From Simplicispira lacusdiani (lineage in GTDB: Bacteria > Pseudomonadota > Gammaproteobacteria > Burkholderiales > Burkholderiaceae_C), in NCBI RefSeq assembly GCF_003604195.1, contig NZ_QXGR01000002.1:62001-126000 (forward strand): a DNA stretch of 64,000 nt, read 5' to 3'. The position numbers and the translations under genes were made by a program. Below, piece by piece: positions 9,312 to 18,738 of the stretch. The first letter of the stretch is position 1; each line of letters opens with the position of its first letter. Below the pieces are notes generated by a model. The model was not told the origin of the DNA and searched no databases. It saw only the letters and a program-made list of their open reading frames with translations.

Positions 9312-9521
9312 ATGTTGAGAGCATCCCAAATTCTAGTCAGGAGCGTTGCCCTTGCTGCCGCCATGGCAAGCCTGGGCGCCTGCGGCCAGCGCGGCCCCCT
9401 GTACCTTCCGACCACGCCCGCCGCCAGCCAGCGCGCCACCCTGCCGCAGACCCTCACCCCCGGCCAGGCGGAGACCGCCCCGGCCCCACGAACCGCCCCT
9501 GCATCCTCCACCACGCCATGA
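9312..9521 (+). CDS. lptM: Small lipoprotein LptM (YifL-like)
   Basis: A 69-residue lipoprotein: signal peptide, lipobox LGAC with Cys near residue 24, then GQRGPLYLP, the conserved core of the LptM/YifL family, and a disordered Pro/Ala tail. LptM is known to assist oxidative maturation of the LPS transport protein LptD. Its position between cyaY and lysA, with its stop overlapping the lysA start as ATGA, is the usual one in proteobacteria. Confidence 0.9.
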   Translation: MLRASQILVRSVALAAAMASLGACGQRGPLYLPTTPAASQRATLPQTLTPGQAETAPAPRTAPASSTTP

Positions 9522-10798
9522 ACTCCACTGAACTGCCCGGCCATCCCCATATCGCCTACCGCGACAACGCCCTCTTCGTGGAGGATGTGCGCGTGAGCGA
9601 CCTGGCGCGCGACCACGGCACGCCCCTGTTCGTCTATTCAACCGCGTCCATGCGCGAGGCGCTGGCGGCCTACCAGCGTGGCTTCGCCGGGCGCAAGCTG
9701 CATATCTGCTACGCCATGAAGGCCAACTCCTCGCTGGCCATGCTGCAGTTCTTCGCGCGCCAGGGCTGCGGCTTCGACATCGTCTCGGGAGGCGAGCTCG
9801 AACGCGTGCTGGCCGCCGGCGGCGAGGCTGGCAAGGTGATCTTCTCGGGCGTCGGCAAGACCCGCGCCGAGATGCGCCAGGCCCTGCAGGCCGGCATCCT
9901 GTGCTTCAACGTCGAGAGCGAGGCCGAACTGGAGGTGCTCAGCGAAGTGGCCACGGCCCTGGGCAAGCGCGCGCCGGTCAGCATCCGCGTGAACCCCAAC
10001 GTGGACCCCAAGACCCACCCCTACATCTCCACCGGGCTCAAGGGCAACAAGTTCGGCGTGGCGCACGAGCGCACGCTGGCCACCTACCAGCGCGCCGCCG
10101 CGCTGCCGGGCCTGCAGGTCGTGGGCATCGACTTCCATATCGGGTCGCAGATCACCGAGGTGTCGCCCTACCTGGACGCCACCGACCGCCTGCTGGACCT
10201 GATCGAACTCATCGAAGCCGCCGGCATTCCCATCCACCACATCGACTTCGGCGGCGGCCTGGGCATCAACTACAACGGCGACACCCCGCCTGCCGCCGAT
10301 GCGCTATGGCAGCAGCTGTTCGCCAAGCTCGATGCGCGCGGCTTTGGCGACCGCCAGTTCATGATCGAGCCCGGCCGCTCGCTGGTCGGCAATGCCGGCC
10401 TGTGCGCCACCGAGGTGCTCTACCTCAAGCCCGGCGAGGAAAAGAACTTCTGCATCGTCGATGCCGCCATGAACGACCTGCCCCGCCCCGCCATGTACCA
10501 GGCCTACCATGCCATCGTGCCGTTGCAGCCGCGCACCGGCAGCCCCGCCCAGGAATACGACGTGGTGGGCCCGGTGTGCGAGAGCGGCGACTGGATCGGC
10601 CGCGACCGCAGCCTGGCCGTGCAGCAGGGCGACCAGTTGGCCGTGCTGTCGGCTGGCGCCTACTGCATGGCGATGTCGAGCAACTACAACACGCGCGGAC
10701 GCGCCGCCGAGGTGCTGGTCGATGGCGGCCAGGCCCACCTGATCCGCACCCGCGAAACCGCCGCGGACACCTTCCGCAACGAGCACTTGTTGCCATAA
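9518..10798 (+). CDS. lysA: Diaminopimelate decarboxylase
   Basis: PLP enzyme that converts meso-diaminopimelate to lysine in the last step of lysine synthesis. The PLP lysine is in CYAMKAN (K68). Other family marks are FHIGSQ, the GGGLGINY phosphate-binding loop, MIEPGRSLV, and VCESGDW with the active-site cysteine contributed across the dimer. 426 residues, a normal length. Translationally coupled to lptM and followed by a double-hairpin element. Confidence 0.97.
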   Translation: MNSTELPGHPHIAYRDNALFVEDVRVSDLARDHGTPLFVYSTASMREALAAYQRGFAGRKLHICYAMKANSSLAMLQFFARQGCGFDIVSGGELERVLAAGGEAGKVIFSGVGKTRAEMRQALQAGILCFNVESEAELEVLSEVATALGKRAPVSIRVNPNVDPKTHPYISTGLKGNKFGVAHERTLATYQRAAALPGLQVVGIDFHIGSQITEVSPYLDATDRLLDLIELIEAAGIPIHHIDFGGGLGINYNGDTPPAADALWQQLFAKLDARGFGDRQFMIEPGRSLVGNAGLCATEVLYLKPGEEKNFCIVDAAMNDLPRPAMYQAYHAIVPLQPRTGSPAQEYDVVGPVCESGDWIGRDRSLAVQQGDQLAVLSAGAYCMAMSSNYNTRGRAAEVLVDGGQAHLIRTRETAADTFRNEHLLP

Positions 10799-10806
10799 CG
10801 GCACCT

Positions 10807-10853
10807 GGCGCCCATGGAACGGGCGCCGCAAGCTATTACTTTGATAGCAATCA
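10807..10853. repeat. Element R copy A (double hairpin) between lysA and msrQ
   Basis: Hairpin 1 is GGCGCCC (10807-10813) with GGGCGCC (10821-10827); hairpin 2 is GCTAT (10832-10836) with ATAGC (10844-10848). It lies between convergent genes and supplies the msrQ stop codon. A role as a two-way terminator is likely but inferred. Confidence 0.7.
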
Positions 10854-11489
10854 ACGGGCCTTGAGGGCGCCTTCCCGCGCTGCGTCGCCCTGGCGCCGCA
10901 GCGCGTGGTGCCAAACGCGCCAGCCCAGCAGGGCCGCGAGGATGGCGCCATAGACCAGCACCTCGGCGAAGTCGTTCTTGCCCGCGCGCATCCAGTAGAA
11001 ATGCAGCACCGCCAGCACCGCCACGGCATACACGGAGCGGTGCAAGGCGCGCCAGCGCTTGCCGCCCAGCCAGCGGATAGCCCGGTCGAGCGAGGTGGCC
11101 GCCAGCAGCACCAGCAACGCGAACGCCAGCATGCCCACCAGGATGAACGGGCGCTTGGCAATGTCGCGCGCAATCTCGGCGGCGTCGAGCCCCATGTCGA
11201 ACCCCGCGTAGCTCAGCAAATGCAGCAGCGCATAGAAGAACACGAAAAGACCCAGCATGCGCCGGAACCGGGCCAGCGCGGGCGTGCCGGTCTGCACGCG
11301 CAGCGGCGTCACGGCCAGCACCAGACACAGCATGCGCAGCGTCCAGTCCCCCAGGGAGCGGATCAGCGCCTCGGCCGGGTTGGCGCCCAACTGATCGGTC
11401 GCGGCGGCCAGCACGAGCCAGGCCAGCGGCAGCAGCGCCAGCACGAACACCACGGGCTTGGCGGCACGGTGCAGCAAGAGCTTGTTCAT
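10851..11489 (-). CDS. msrQ: Heme-binding membrane subunit MsrQ of the MsrPQ repair system
   Basis: Inner-membrane b-type cytochrome of the ferric-reductase-like family that passes quinol electrons to periplasmic MsrP. The 212 residues form about six transmembrane helices, with likely heme-ligand histidines in FYALLHLLSY, RALHRSVYA and AVLHFYWMR. The start is either the ATG at 11489 or one at 11501 four codons earlier; neither has a clear ribosome site. It follows msrP directly. The final codons and stop lie in element R. Confidence 0.93.
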   Translation of the reverse strand: MNKLLLHRAAKPVVFVLALLPLAWLVLAAATDQLGANPAEALIRSLGDWTLRMLCLVLAVTPLRVQTGTPALARFRRMLGLFVFFYALLHLLSYAGFDMGLDAAEIARDIAKRPFILVGMLAFALLVLLAATSLDRAIRWLGGKRWRALHRSVYAVAVLAVLHFYWMRAGKNDFAEVLVYGAILAALLGWRVWHHALRRQGDAAREGALKAR

Positions 11490-11509
11490 GGCCGTGCGCA
11501 TCGGGGAGG

Positions 11510-12508
11510 TCAGAAGAACTTGCGCAGGTCCATGCCCGCATAGAGCTGCCCCACCTGCGCCTCGTAGCCGTTGAACATCAGCGTCTTGCGCTTCTTGGCG
11601 AACAGCCCGTCCTCGCCGATGCGCCGCTCGGTGGCCTGGCTCCAGCGCGGGTGGTCCACCTGCGGGTTCACGTTGGAATAGAAGCCATACTCCCGCGGCG
11701 CCGCCTTGTGCCAGGCGGTGAGGGGCTCCTTCTCGGTAAAACGGATCTTCACGATGCTCTTGGCGCTCTTGAAGCCGTACTTCCACGGCACCACCAGGCG
11801 CACCGGCGCGCCGTTCTGGTTGGGCAGCACCTCGCCATACATGCCGAAGGCCAACAGCGCCAGCGGGTGCAGCGCCTCGTCGAGCCGCAGGCCCTCCACA
11901 TAGGGCCAGTCGAGCACGCGCGAGCCCACGCCCGGCATGCGCGCCTTGTCGGCCAGGGTCACGAACTCCACGTACTTCGCGCTGCCCAGCGGCTCCACGC
12001 GCCGGATCAGTTCGGCCAGCGAATAGCCCACCCACGGAATCACCATGGACCAGCCCTCCACGCAGCGCAGGCGGTAGATGCGCTCCTCCTGCGCGCTGAG
12101 CCGCAGCAGATCCTCGATGGCGTACTTGCCCGGCTTTTTCACCAGCCCTTCGACCTCCACCGACCAGGGATCGGGCTTGAGCGTGTGGGCGTTGCGCGCC
12201 GGGTCGGCCTTGTCGGTGCCGAACTCGTAGAAGTTGTTGTAGGTGCTGGCGTCCTGGTAGCTGGTGTGCTTCTCCATGGTGACCGCGCCCGCCACGGCCG
12301 ATGCGGCCCCCGGCAAGGCCGCCAGCCTGCCGGGGCGCTGCTGCGCCTGGGCCAGTGCCTCGCGCCCGGCCCACGCGGCCAGCGTGGCACCCGCCGCCCC
12401 GGCCGCCATCAGGCGCAGCAAGGCACGGCGCTCCTCATAGACCGCGCGGGGGGTGATCTCGGAAGGAATGGGGTGCAGAAACCCCCGGTGGCGGGAAGGG
12501 ATGGGCAT
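11510..12508 (-). CDS. msrP: Protein-methionine-sulfoxide reductase catalytic subunit MsrP
   Basis: Periplasmic molybdopterin enzyme that reduces methionine sulfoxide in oxidised envelope proteins. The start at 12508 has AGGAGA seven bases upstream. The N-terminus is a twin-arginine signal ([12 protein letters not shown], then a hydrophobic core ending ALAQA). The molybdenum-ligand cysteine is in [11 protein letters not shown] near residue 149. Further family marks are NNFYEFG and [14 protein letters not shown]. 332 residues, the usual length. The frame stays open upstream to 13240, but that part is a shadow of ccsB. Confidence 0.96.
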   Translation of the reverse strand: MPIPSRHRGFLHPIPSEITPRAVYEERRALLRLMAAGAAGATLAAWAGREALAQAQQRPGRLAALPGAASAVAGAVTMEKHTSYQDASTYNNFYEFGTDKADPARNAHTLKPDPWSVEVEGLVKKPGKYAIEDLLRLSAQEERIYRLRCVEGWSMVIPWVGYSLAELIRRVEPLGSAKYVEFVTLADKARMPGVGSRVLDWPYVEGLRLDEALHPLALLAFGMYGEVLPNQNGAPVRLVVPWKYGFKSAKSIVKIRFTEKEPLTAWHKAAPREYGFYSNVNPQVDHPRWSQATERRIGEDGLFAKKRKTLMFNGYEAQVGQLYAGMDLRKFF

Positions 12509-12642
12509 GGCGGGTCTCCTGTGGCGCGGCGCTGTGGCTGCAGTTCGGTAGAGCAGAACAACCGCTAGTTCGTTCCGAACCCGCCGCAGGTTACACCGGC
12601 GGGAAAAAGACCGCCGCCGCGCCCGCAAGAAGCCACGCCGGG

Positions 12643-13980
12643 CTACAGATTGCCGTAGCTGTGCAGGCCGCTCAGGAACATGTTGACCCCGAGGAAGGCA
12701 AAGGTGGTCACCACCAGCCCCACCAGCGCCCACCAGGCCGACACCGTGCCGCGCAGCCCCTTCATCAGGCGCATGTGCAGCCAGGCGGCGTAGTTGAGCC
12801 AGACGATCAGCGCCCAGGTCTCCTTCGGGTCCCAGCTCCAGTAGCCACCCCAGGCCTCGGCGGCCCAGAGCGCACCCAGCACCGTGGCGATGGTGAAGAA
12901 GGCAAAGCCCACGGCGATCGACTTGTACATCACGTCGTCGAGCACCTCGAAGGACGGCAGGCGTTCGCCAATGCGTCGGCGGCCCATCAGGATGGCGCCG
13001 ACGATGAGCGCGGAAATGCCGAAATACACCATCCAGTAGCTGCTGCCCGCCTCGGTGGAGCCCTGGCGGAACACGAGAGGCTCGAAGCACAGCACCACGC
13101 CCAGCAGCCACAGCGGTGCCAGCTTGTACCAGCGCGTCTCGCCCGCCTGCTGCTTGATGAGGTAGGCGAAGGCCACCATGGCCGACAGCGCGAAGGTGCC
13201 ATAGCCGATGAAGTTGGCCGGCACGTGCAGCTTCATCCACCAGCTCTTGAGCGCGGGCACCAGCGGCTGGATCTCATGCGCCTCGCGCACCACGGTGTAC
13301 CAGAGCAGGAAGCCCACGGCCGCGCTCACCACCAGCATCACGAAGGCGCCGAGCGCGCGCGTCTGGTACTGCGCCTCGTAGTACAGGTAGAACAGCGCCG
13401 TCATCCAGCAGAACATCACGAACACTTCGTAGAGGTTGCTCACCGGGATGTGGCCCACGTCAGGGCCCAGCAGGTAGCTTTCGTACCAGCGCACCATGGT
13501 GCCGATCAACGCCATGGCCACCGCCACCCAGGCCAGCCGCGAGCCCAGCAGCGACATGGTGGTGCCTTCGCCGCGCGAGAACATGCCGATCCAGTAGAAC
13601 AGCGTGCTCATGAAGAAAACCATGCTCATCCACAGGATGGCGGACTGGCTGGAGAGGAAATACTTGAGACCGAACACCGCCTCGGCGCGCTCCAGGCTGC
13701 CCACGCCGTCCTGCTGGTAGAGCCCGATGGCCATCAGCGACAGTGCCGCCACCGCCAGCATGAGGGTGCGCAGCGGGCGCCAGAACCAGCCCAGCCAGAT
13801 CGCGCCAGGGATGGAGCCAAGCAGGATGCCTTTCTCATACACATCCATGTAGGCCGCGTAGCGCTGCAGGGCGAACAGCCCGCCCGCCACCATGATGGCG
13901 GCGAACAGCCAGTCCATCCAGTTCCTGCGGGCGAAGAACCCTTCGTTGAGGGTCACCGTGGTGGTGGTTGCGGTGTTCAT
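12643..13980 (-). CDS. ccsB: System II cytochrome c biogenesis protein CcsB (ResC/CcsA-type heme handling)
   Basis: Polytopic inner-membrane protein that presents heme for attachment to CXXCH motifs in the periplasm, working with ResB. The tryptophan-rich heme loop reads [11 protein letters not shown] near residue 370. Histidines in [12 protein letters not shown] and in LHMRLMKG are candidate heme ligands. 445 residues. Naming differs between databases (CcsA, CcsB, ResC); I mean the WWD-motif subunit. It overlaps the resB stop by four bases. Confidence 0.94.
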   Translation of the reverse strand: MNTATTTTVTLNEGFFARRNWMDWLFAAIMVAGGLFALQRYAAYMDVYEKGILLGSIPGAIWLGWFWRPLRTLMLAVAALSLMAIGLYQQDGVGSLERAEAVFGLKYFLSSQSAILWMSMVFFMSTLFYWIGMFSRGEGTTMSLLGSRLAWVAVAMALIGTMVRWYESYLLGPDVGHIPVSNLYEVFVMFCWMTALFYLYYEAQYQTRALGAFVMLVVSAAVGFLLWYTVVREAHEIQPLVPALKSWWMKLHVPANFIGYGTFALSAMVAFAYLIKQQAGETRWYKLAPLWLLGVVLCFEPLVFRQGSTEAGSSYWMVYFGISALIVGAILMGRRRIGERLPSFEVLDDVMYKSIAVGFAFFTIATVLGALWAAEAWGGYWSWDPKETWALIVWLNYAAWLHMRLMKGLRGTVSAWWALVGLVVTTFAFLGVNMFLSGLHSYGNL

Positions 13981-16136
13981 GTGGAGCCTCCATGGCGGGC
14001 CGTCGGTGCGACCCCGATGAGTTTCTCTGTCAGCTGGGCGAACTCACGGTCGCCGTCCAGCGTCTTGCGGTTGGTCGACAGCGCCATGGTGGCGCGCGTG
14101 GCACCGTCATGCGGCTTGACCCACACCCAGACGCGGCGTTCGCGGATATAGAGCATGGCGAAGATGCCGATGATCAGCAGGGCACAGCCGAGGTACACGA
14201 TGTTCTTGCCGGGCGCGCGCGCCACCTCGAACACGCTGGCCTGCACCTGCGTGAAGTCCTTGAGCGCCAACACCACGGGCGCAGGATAGATCTGCGCGTC
14301 GCTCAGCGCCAGCACGGATTGCGTCATGAAGGCCAGGGTCTGGGCGCTGGCTTCGAGCGGCTTGAGCCCGGCGCGCTCGCGCGTGAGCTGGGCCAATTCG
14401 TACAGCGTGCCGTTGAGGATGCGCACCAGCACCTCGCTGGCGCGCTCGCGCTCGGCCTCGGGCACGTTCTTCTCCATGAAGCGCGAGATCGCCGGCAGGC
14501 CGCCGATGTACTGGCCGTTCTCGTCCGGCCCCCCCGCATAGAGCGTCAGCGCGCGCGCGGCGGACTGGGCGAGCTGCCCGGCCAGCTCCTTGCGGCTGCC
14601 GTCCACGGCCTGGGCCACGTAGCGGCGCACGGCCTGCTCGCGCGCCGCCGGGTCCTGCAGCGCCAGGCGCATGCGCTGGAAGCCCTCGATGCCGCCCTGG
14701 TCGTCGGCCGGCACGCGCAGGTAGCGGAAGGGCTCGGCCGGGCTGCGGCGCACGCCGAGCAGGAACACCGCCGGCCCGCCGTCGCCCATGTCCACCGGCA
14801 GCATGTAGTTGTGGTACTCGGTGGCCTGGCCGGCCGCATCGCGCAGCTTGTAACCAATGCTCGGGCCGACGTTGCGCAGGTCCTTGTTCTTCACCGTCTT
14901 GTTGGCCGCGCCCATGCGCGCGCCGATGGATTCACCCAGGTCCACCTTGCGCACATCGGCGCCGGACGAGGACTTCTCGGCGCCCTCGTTGAAGTTCTCG
15001 ACGTTGATGGTGCGCAGCGACACCAGCTCCAGCGACAGCGGCTCGCCACCCGTGTTCTGCACCGGCTGCGCCTTGGCGCCGATCACGCCCTGCACCTCGA
15101 AGGGCGCCGCGCCCGGCACCATGGGCAGCGCCTGCAGCGTGACCGCCGAGCCGCCGTCGTCGAAGCCGGACTGGTAGATCTCGATGCCCCGGAAGCTGGC
15201 GGGGTGGTTGACCTCGATGCGCTGCTCGGTCTTCTCGCCCGTGGCCTTGTCGTGGATGACCACGTCGCTGGCGAACAGCTTGGGCATGCCCGATTCATAG
15301 TGCTCGATGATGAACTTCTTGAGCTCCAACGAGAACGGCAGCTCCTGCACCAGGATGCCGTCGGACTGGCTCAGGATGGCCGTGCTCGACTGGGTGCCCT
15401 CGGTCACCAGCAGGTTCCCCCGGAAGGTGGGGTTGCCTGCGCCCAGGCGGTGCTCGGCGGGCACGTCGGAGATCATGCCGCCGCCCGCGAAGGTGGATTT
15501 GCCTCCCAGCCACATCTGGGCGCGCACGATGAGGTCGCCATCGAGCAGTCCCCCCACGCAGATCAGCACGATGGCACTGTGCGCGGCGATGTAGCCGATC
15601 TTGTTGGCCGCGCCCGCCTTGGCCGCCACCATCCAGCCCGTGCCCGGGCCTGCGGCGGTGTCGCGCTGCTGGAGCTTGACCTTCCAGCCCCCGCCCGCGA
15701 GCATCTGGCCAATGCGCCGCGCCTCGGTGGCGGCGTCCTGCGCCAGCGTGGCCTCGGCCTTGTGGTGGAAGGCCCGCAGGTTCTGCTCGCGGATGTTTTC
15801 TTTGTAGGTGCGCAGGTCCACCAGGATCTTGGGGGTGTTGCGCACGATGCACAGCGAGGTGCTGATGACCAGGAACGCCAGGATCACCAGGAACCACCAG
15901 GCGCTGTAGACCGCATTGAGTTGCAGCGTGGCGAACAACTCGGCCCAGAACGGCCCGAACTGGTTCACGTAATTGATGTTCGGCTCGTGCTGCTTGAGCA
16001 CGGTACCGATCACCGAGGCGATGCAGATCACCGTCAGCAGCGCGATGGCGAAGCGCATCGACGACAGCAACTCGATGCCCGAACGCAGCGCCTGCGAGCC
16101 GGTGCGAATGCGCACGCCTTGGGTGGTTTCAGACAT
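13977..16136 (-). CDS. resB: Cytochrome c biogenesis protein ResB
   Basis: Membrane partner of the WWD protein in system II cytochrome c maturation; it is thought to deliver and hold reduced apocytochrome. 719 residues: membrane segments near residues 25-45, 75-95 and 170-190, a large periplasmic domain, and a final membrane helix near 655-675 (NIVYLGCALLIIGIFAMLY). Both its stop overlap with ccsB and the neighbouring cytochrome c4 support the role. Confidence 0.95.
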   Translation of the reverse strand: MSETTQGVRIRTGSQALRSGIELLSSMRFAIALLTVICIASVIGTVLKQHEPNINYVNQFGPFWAELFATLQLNAVYSAWWFLVILAFLVISTSLCIVRNTPKILVDLRTYKENIREQNLRAFHHKAEATLAQDAATEARRIGQMLAGGGWKVKLQQRDTAAGPGTGWMVAAKAGAANKIGYIAAHSAIVLICVGGLLDGDLIVRAQMWLGGKSTFAGGGMISDVPAEHRLGAGNPTFRGNLLVTEGTQSSTAILSQSDGILVQELPFSLELKKFIIEHYESGMPKLFASDVVIHDKATGEKTEQRIEVNHPASFRGIEIYQSGFDDGGSAVTLQALPMVPGAAPFEVQGVIGAKAQPVQNTGGEPLSLELVSLRTINVENFNEGAEKSSSGADVRKVDLGESIGARMGAANKTVKNKDLRNVGPSIGYKLRDAAGQATEYHNYMLPVDMGDGGPAVFLLGVRRSPAEPFRYLRVPADDQGGIEGFQRMRLALQDPAAREQAVRRYVAQAVDGSRKELAGQLAQSAARALTLYAGGPDENGQYIGGLPAISRFMEKNVPEAERERASEVLVRILNGTLYELAQLTRERAGLKPLEASAQTLAFMTQSVLALSDAQIYPAPVVLALKDFTQVQASVFEVARAPGKNIVYLGCALLIIGIFAMLYIRERRVWVWVKPHDGATRATMALSTNRKTLDGDREFAQLTEKLIGVAPTARHGGST

Positions 16137-16159
16137 GGAGAGGGAGTATGCAGCGCGGA

Positions 16160-16198
16160 AAGAAAAAGGGCGGGGCCATCTGGAGGATGGGCCCGCCC
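16160..16198 (-). terminator. Intrinsic terminator after cytochrome c4
   Basis: On the minus strand GGGCGGGCCCATC pairs with GATGGCCCCGCCC around a five-base loop and is followed by TTTTTCTT (16167-16160). It lies about 70 bases after the cytochrome c4 stop, so resB and ccsB probably need their own promoter. Confidence 0.75.
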
Positions 16199-16269
16199 GC
16201 TTTGGGGTTAGTTATCGGCGATTGGTTCCGCACGGCGGTGGTCCGGCCACCGCGCGCAGCGCGAAAAAC

Positions 16270-16896
16270 TCAGCGCAGGCCGGCGATGTAATCCGCCACG
16301 GCACGGATCTCGCGGTCGTTGAGCTTGGCCGCGACGCCCGCCATCTGCGCGTTGTTGGTGCGCGCGCCATCGCGGAAGGCCTTGAGCTGGCCTTCGGTGT
16401 AGCCAGCATGCTGGCCGGCCAGGCGGGGGTACTGCGCGGGAATGCCGGCGCCGTTGGGGCTGTGGCAGGCCGCGCAGGCGGCGATATTGCGGTCGGCGAT
16501 GCCGCCACGGTAGATGCGCTCGCCCAGGGCGACCAGGGCCTTGTCCTTGGCGGCGCCCTCCACGGCGGGCTTGGAGGCCAGCCAGGCGGCCACGTTCTTC
16601 ATGTCATCGTCCGACAGCATGGAGGCAAAGCCCTGCATGATGGGGCTGGCGCGCTTGCCGGACTTGAACTCCTGCAGTTGCTTGACCAGGTACGCGGGGT
16701 GCTGCTGCGCCAGCTTGGGGTTCTCGGCGATGCTCGAATTGCCGTCGGCCGCATGGCAGGCGACGCAGACCGTGGAATAGCTGGCCTCGCCCTTGGCGAG
16801 GTCGGCCTTGGCCGGAGCGACGGCGCCGGCAGCGAAGGCCGGGAAAGCGGGAGCTGCCAGCACGGCAGCCATGAGCAAGGAGGCGAGCAACTTCAT
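16270..16896 (-). CDS. Diheme cytochrome c4
   Basis: Periplasmic electron carrier, probably between the bc1 complex and an oxidase. 208 residues: signal peptide ending AFA, then two homologous class I cytochrome domains, each with one heme site (CVACH near residue 44, CAACH near 140) and a distal methionine in SPIMQGFA and NAQMAGVA. This two-domain layout is that of cytochrome c4. The frame continues upstream to 17226 through engB, which is a shadow; the signal peptide fixes the start at 16896. No strong ribosome site is visible. Confidence 0.92.
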   Translation of the reverse strand: MKLLASLLMAAVLAAPAFPAFAAGAVAPAKADLAKGEASYSTVCVACHAADGNSSIAENPKLAQQHPAYLVKQLQEFKSGKRASPIMQGFASMLSDDDMKNVAAWLASKPAVEGAAKDKALVALGERIYRGGIADRNIAACAACHSPNGAGIPAQYPRLAGQHAGYTEGQLKAFRDGARTNNAQMAGVAAKLNDREIRAVADYIAGLR

Positions 16897-16969
16897 ATCG
16901 AGGGACTTATTGATGGTGGCGCAAAACCGTGCGATTCTACAATGAGGCTCCAACGCCTCCAATCGACCC

Positions 16970-17698
16970 ATGAATCCCTCCGTTTCCGCGCCAGCTGCTG
17001 GCCCCGTTCCCCCCGTGGCCGACGCCCGGGCCGCCATGGGCTGGATGCACACCGCGCGCTTTCTCACCACGGCGGCGCAGCTGCACCAGCTGCCCGAGGT
17101 GGACGTGCCCGAAATCGCCTTCGTGGGCCGCTCCAACGCTGGCAAATCCACCTGCATCAACACGCTGACGCAACAGAAGCAACTGGCCTTCGCGTCCAAG
17201 AAACCTGGCCGCACGCAGCACATCAACCTGTTCTCGCTTGGCCGCCAGGGCCAGACGGACGCCGTGCTGGCCGACCTGCCCGGCTACGGCTACGCCGCCG
17301 TCTCGCGCTCGGACAAGGTGCGCTGGCAGCAGGTGATGGTGAACTACCTCGTCAGCCGCAAGAGCCTGACCGGCATCGTGCTGCTGTGCGATCCCCGCCT
17401 GGGCCTGACCGAGCTGGACGAGGCCCTGCTCGAAGTAGTGCGCCCGCGTGTCGAGGAGGGGCTGAAGTTCCTGGTGCTGTTGACCAAGGCCGACAAGCTC
17501 ACCCGCGCCGAGCAGGCCAAGGCGCTGTCCATTGGGCGACTGCAGGCCGGCGGCGGCGAGGTGAAGATGTTCTCCGCGCTCAAGAAACAGGGCGTGGACG
17601 AAACCGCGCTGCTGCTGTGGCAATGGGCGCATCCGGCAACACAAGCCGCCGCCCCTGCCGAACCCCAGGGCGCCGACACTCCCGACCACGAGGACTGA
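16970..17698 (+). CDS. engB: Ribosome biogenesis GTPase EngB (YihA/YsxC)
   Basis: GTPase needed for late assembly of the large ribosomal subunit. G1 is GRSNAGKST near residue 55, the G2 region is KKPGRTQHIN, G3 is DLPGYG and G4 is TKADK. 242 residues, with a disordered N-terminus and an acidic C-terminal tail slightly longer than usual. Divergent from cytochrome c4. Element R copy B begins 24 bases after the stop. Confidence 0.96.
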   Translation: MNPSVSAPAAGPVPPVADARAAMGWMHTARFLTTAAQLHQLPEVDVPEIAFVGRSNAGKSTCINTLTQQKQLAFASKKPGRTQHINLFSLGRQGQTDAVLADLPGYGYAAVSRSDKVRWQQVMVNYLVSRKSLTGIVLLCDPRLGLTELDEALLEVVRPRVEEGLKFLVLLTKADKLTRAEQAKALSIGRLQAGGGEVKMFSALKKQGVDETALLLWQWAHPATQAAAPAEPQGADTPDHED

Positions 17699-17721
17699 CG
17701 GCCGGCGCCGGGCAACGGCGG

Positions 17722-17790
17722 TTTCATTTTGAGCAAAAACAGCCTCCAGCGCTTACGCAGAAAGCGCTGACAGCTATCACTTTTGATAGA
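17722..17790. repeat. Element R copy B (perfect double hairpin) before the alpha/beta hydrolase
   Basis: Hairpin 1 is CAGCGCTT (17747-17754) with AAGCGCTG (17762-17769); hairpin 2 is CTATCA (17774-17779) with TGATAG (17784-17789). The same order and spacing recur in copies A, C, F, G and H. It ends three bases before the next start codon. Confidence 0.8.
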
Positions 17791-17792
17791 AA

Positions 17793-18698
17793 ATGATCAC
17801 CACCACCGACGTTGCCCTGCCCCACGGCACCACCCTGCACTGCCGCGTGAGCGGCGAACGCGGCCGGCCCGTGCTGCTGTTCCTGCACGGCTTTCCCGAG
17901 GGCGCCTTCATCTGGGACGGCCTGCTGGAGCATTTCTCCCAGCCCGCCCACGGCGGCTACCGCTGCGTGGCGCCCTACCTGCGCGGCTTCGGCGCCTCCA
18001 GCAGCCCCACCGAGGTGGCGGCCTACCGCCCGAAATTCCTCGTGCAGGACCTGGCCGCGCTGATCGCCCTTGAGGCCGGCGGCGCGCCCCTGGCCTGCCT
18101 GGTGGCGCACGACTGGGGCGGCGCCGTGGCCTGGAACCTCGCCAACCAGCACCCCGCGCTGCTGCAGCGCCTGGCCATCGTCAATTCGCCACACCCCGGC
18201 GCCTTCCTGCGCGAGCTGCAGCACAGCCCGGCGCAGCAGGCCGCCAGCCAGTACATGCACTTCCTGTGCCGCCCCGACGCCGAGGCGCTGCTCGCCGAGA
18301 ACGATTTCCGCCGCCTGTTCGCCTTCTTCGACGCTCCAGACGGCACGCCGCCCGCCTGGCTGACCGAGGACGTGCGCCAGCAATACCGCGCGCTGTGGCG
18401 GCAGGGTTTGACGGGCGCCTGCAACTACTACCGCGCCAGCCCGCTGCGCCCGCCGCGCGACGGCGACCCCGGCGCGGCCGCGGTGACGATGCCGGAATCC
18501 ATGCTCAGCGTGGCCGTGCCCACGCTGGTGCTCTGGGGGCTGGACGACCCCGCCCTGCTGCCCGGCCTGCTCGACGGCCTGCCGGGCTGGGTTCCGCGCC
18601 TGCAGTTGCAGCGCGTGGAGGGCGCCTCGCACTGGCTGGTGCACGAGATGCCCGAGCGGCTGGTGCAAGCGCTGGCGCCTTTTTTGCTACCAAATTAA
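17793..18698 (+). CDS. Alpha/beta-fold hydrolase, epoxide hydrolase-like
   Basis: 301 residues of the alpha/beta hydrolase fold. HGFPEGAFIW near residue 32 is the oxyanion-hole segment of epoxide hydrolase and haloalkane dehalogenase relatives, VAHDWGGAVAWN near 108 holds the nucleophile aspartate, a later acid is in GLDDPALL, and the catalytic histidine is in GASHWLVHE. An Asp nucleophile points to epoxide hydrolase or a related C-X hydrolase, but the substrate cannot be read from sequence. The ATG follows element R directly with no Shine-Dalgarno, and the last codons and stop come from another copy of the element. Confidence 0.88.
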   Translation: MITTTDVALPHGTTLHCRVSGERGRPVLLFLHGFPEGAFIWDGLLEHFSQPAHGGYRCVAPYLRGFGASSSPTEVAAYRPKFLVQDLAALIALEAGGAPLACLVAHDWGGAVAWNLANQHPALLQRLAIVNSPHPGAFLRELQHSPAQQAASQYMHFLCRPDAEALLAENDFRRLFAFFDAPDGTPPAWLTEDVRQQYRALWRQGLTGACNYYRASPLRPPRDGDPGAAAVTMPESMLSVAVPTLVLWGLDDPALLPGLLDGLPGWVPRLQLQRVEGASHWLVHEMPERLVQALAPFLLPN

Positions 18699-18727
18699 TA
18701 GCTCATGGCGCTTATGAAATAAGCGCC
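18685..18727. repeat. Element R copy C after the alpha/beta hydrolase
   Basis: GCTA/TAGC arms at 18685-18702, then a nine-base-pair hairpin GGCGCTTAT (18707-18715) with ATAAGCGCC (18719-18727). The hydrolase stop TAA at 18696 is inside the element. It lies between convergent genes and probably terminates both. Confidence 0.75.
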
Positions 18728-18738
18728 AAAGACCAATT

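Noticed and set aside
11510..13240. A 576-residue version of MsrP
   Set aside because: The extra N-terminus is antisense or out-of-frame ccsB sequence. The Tat signal and AGGAGA site fix the start at 12508.
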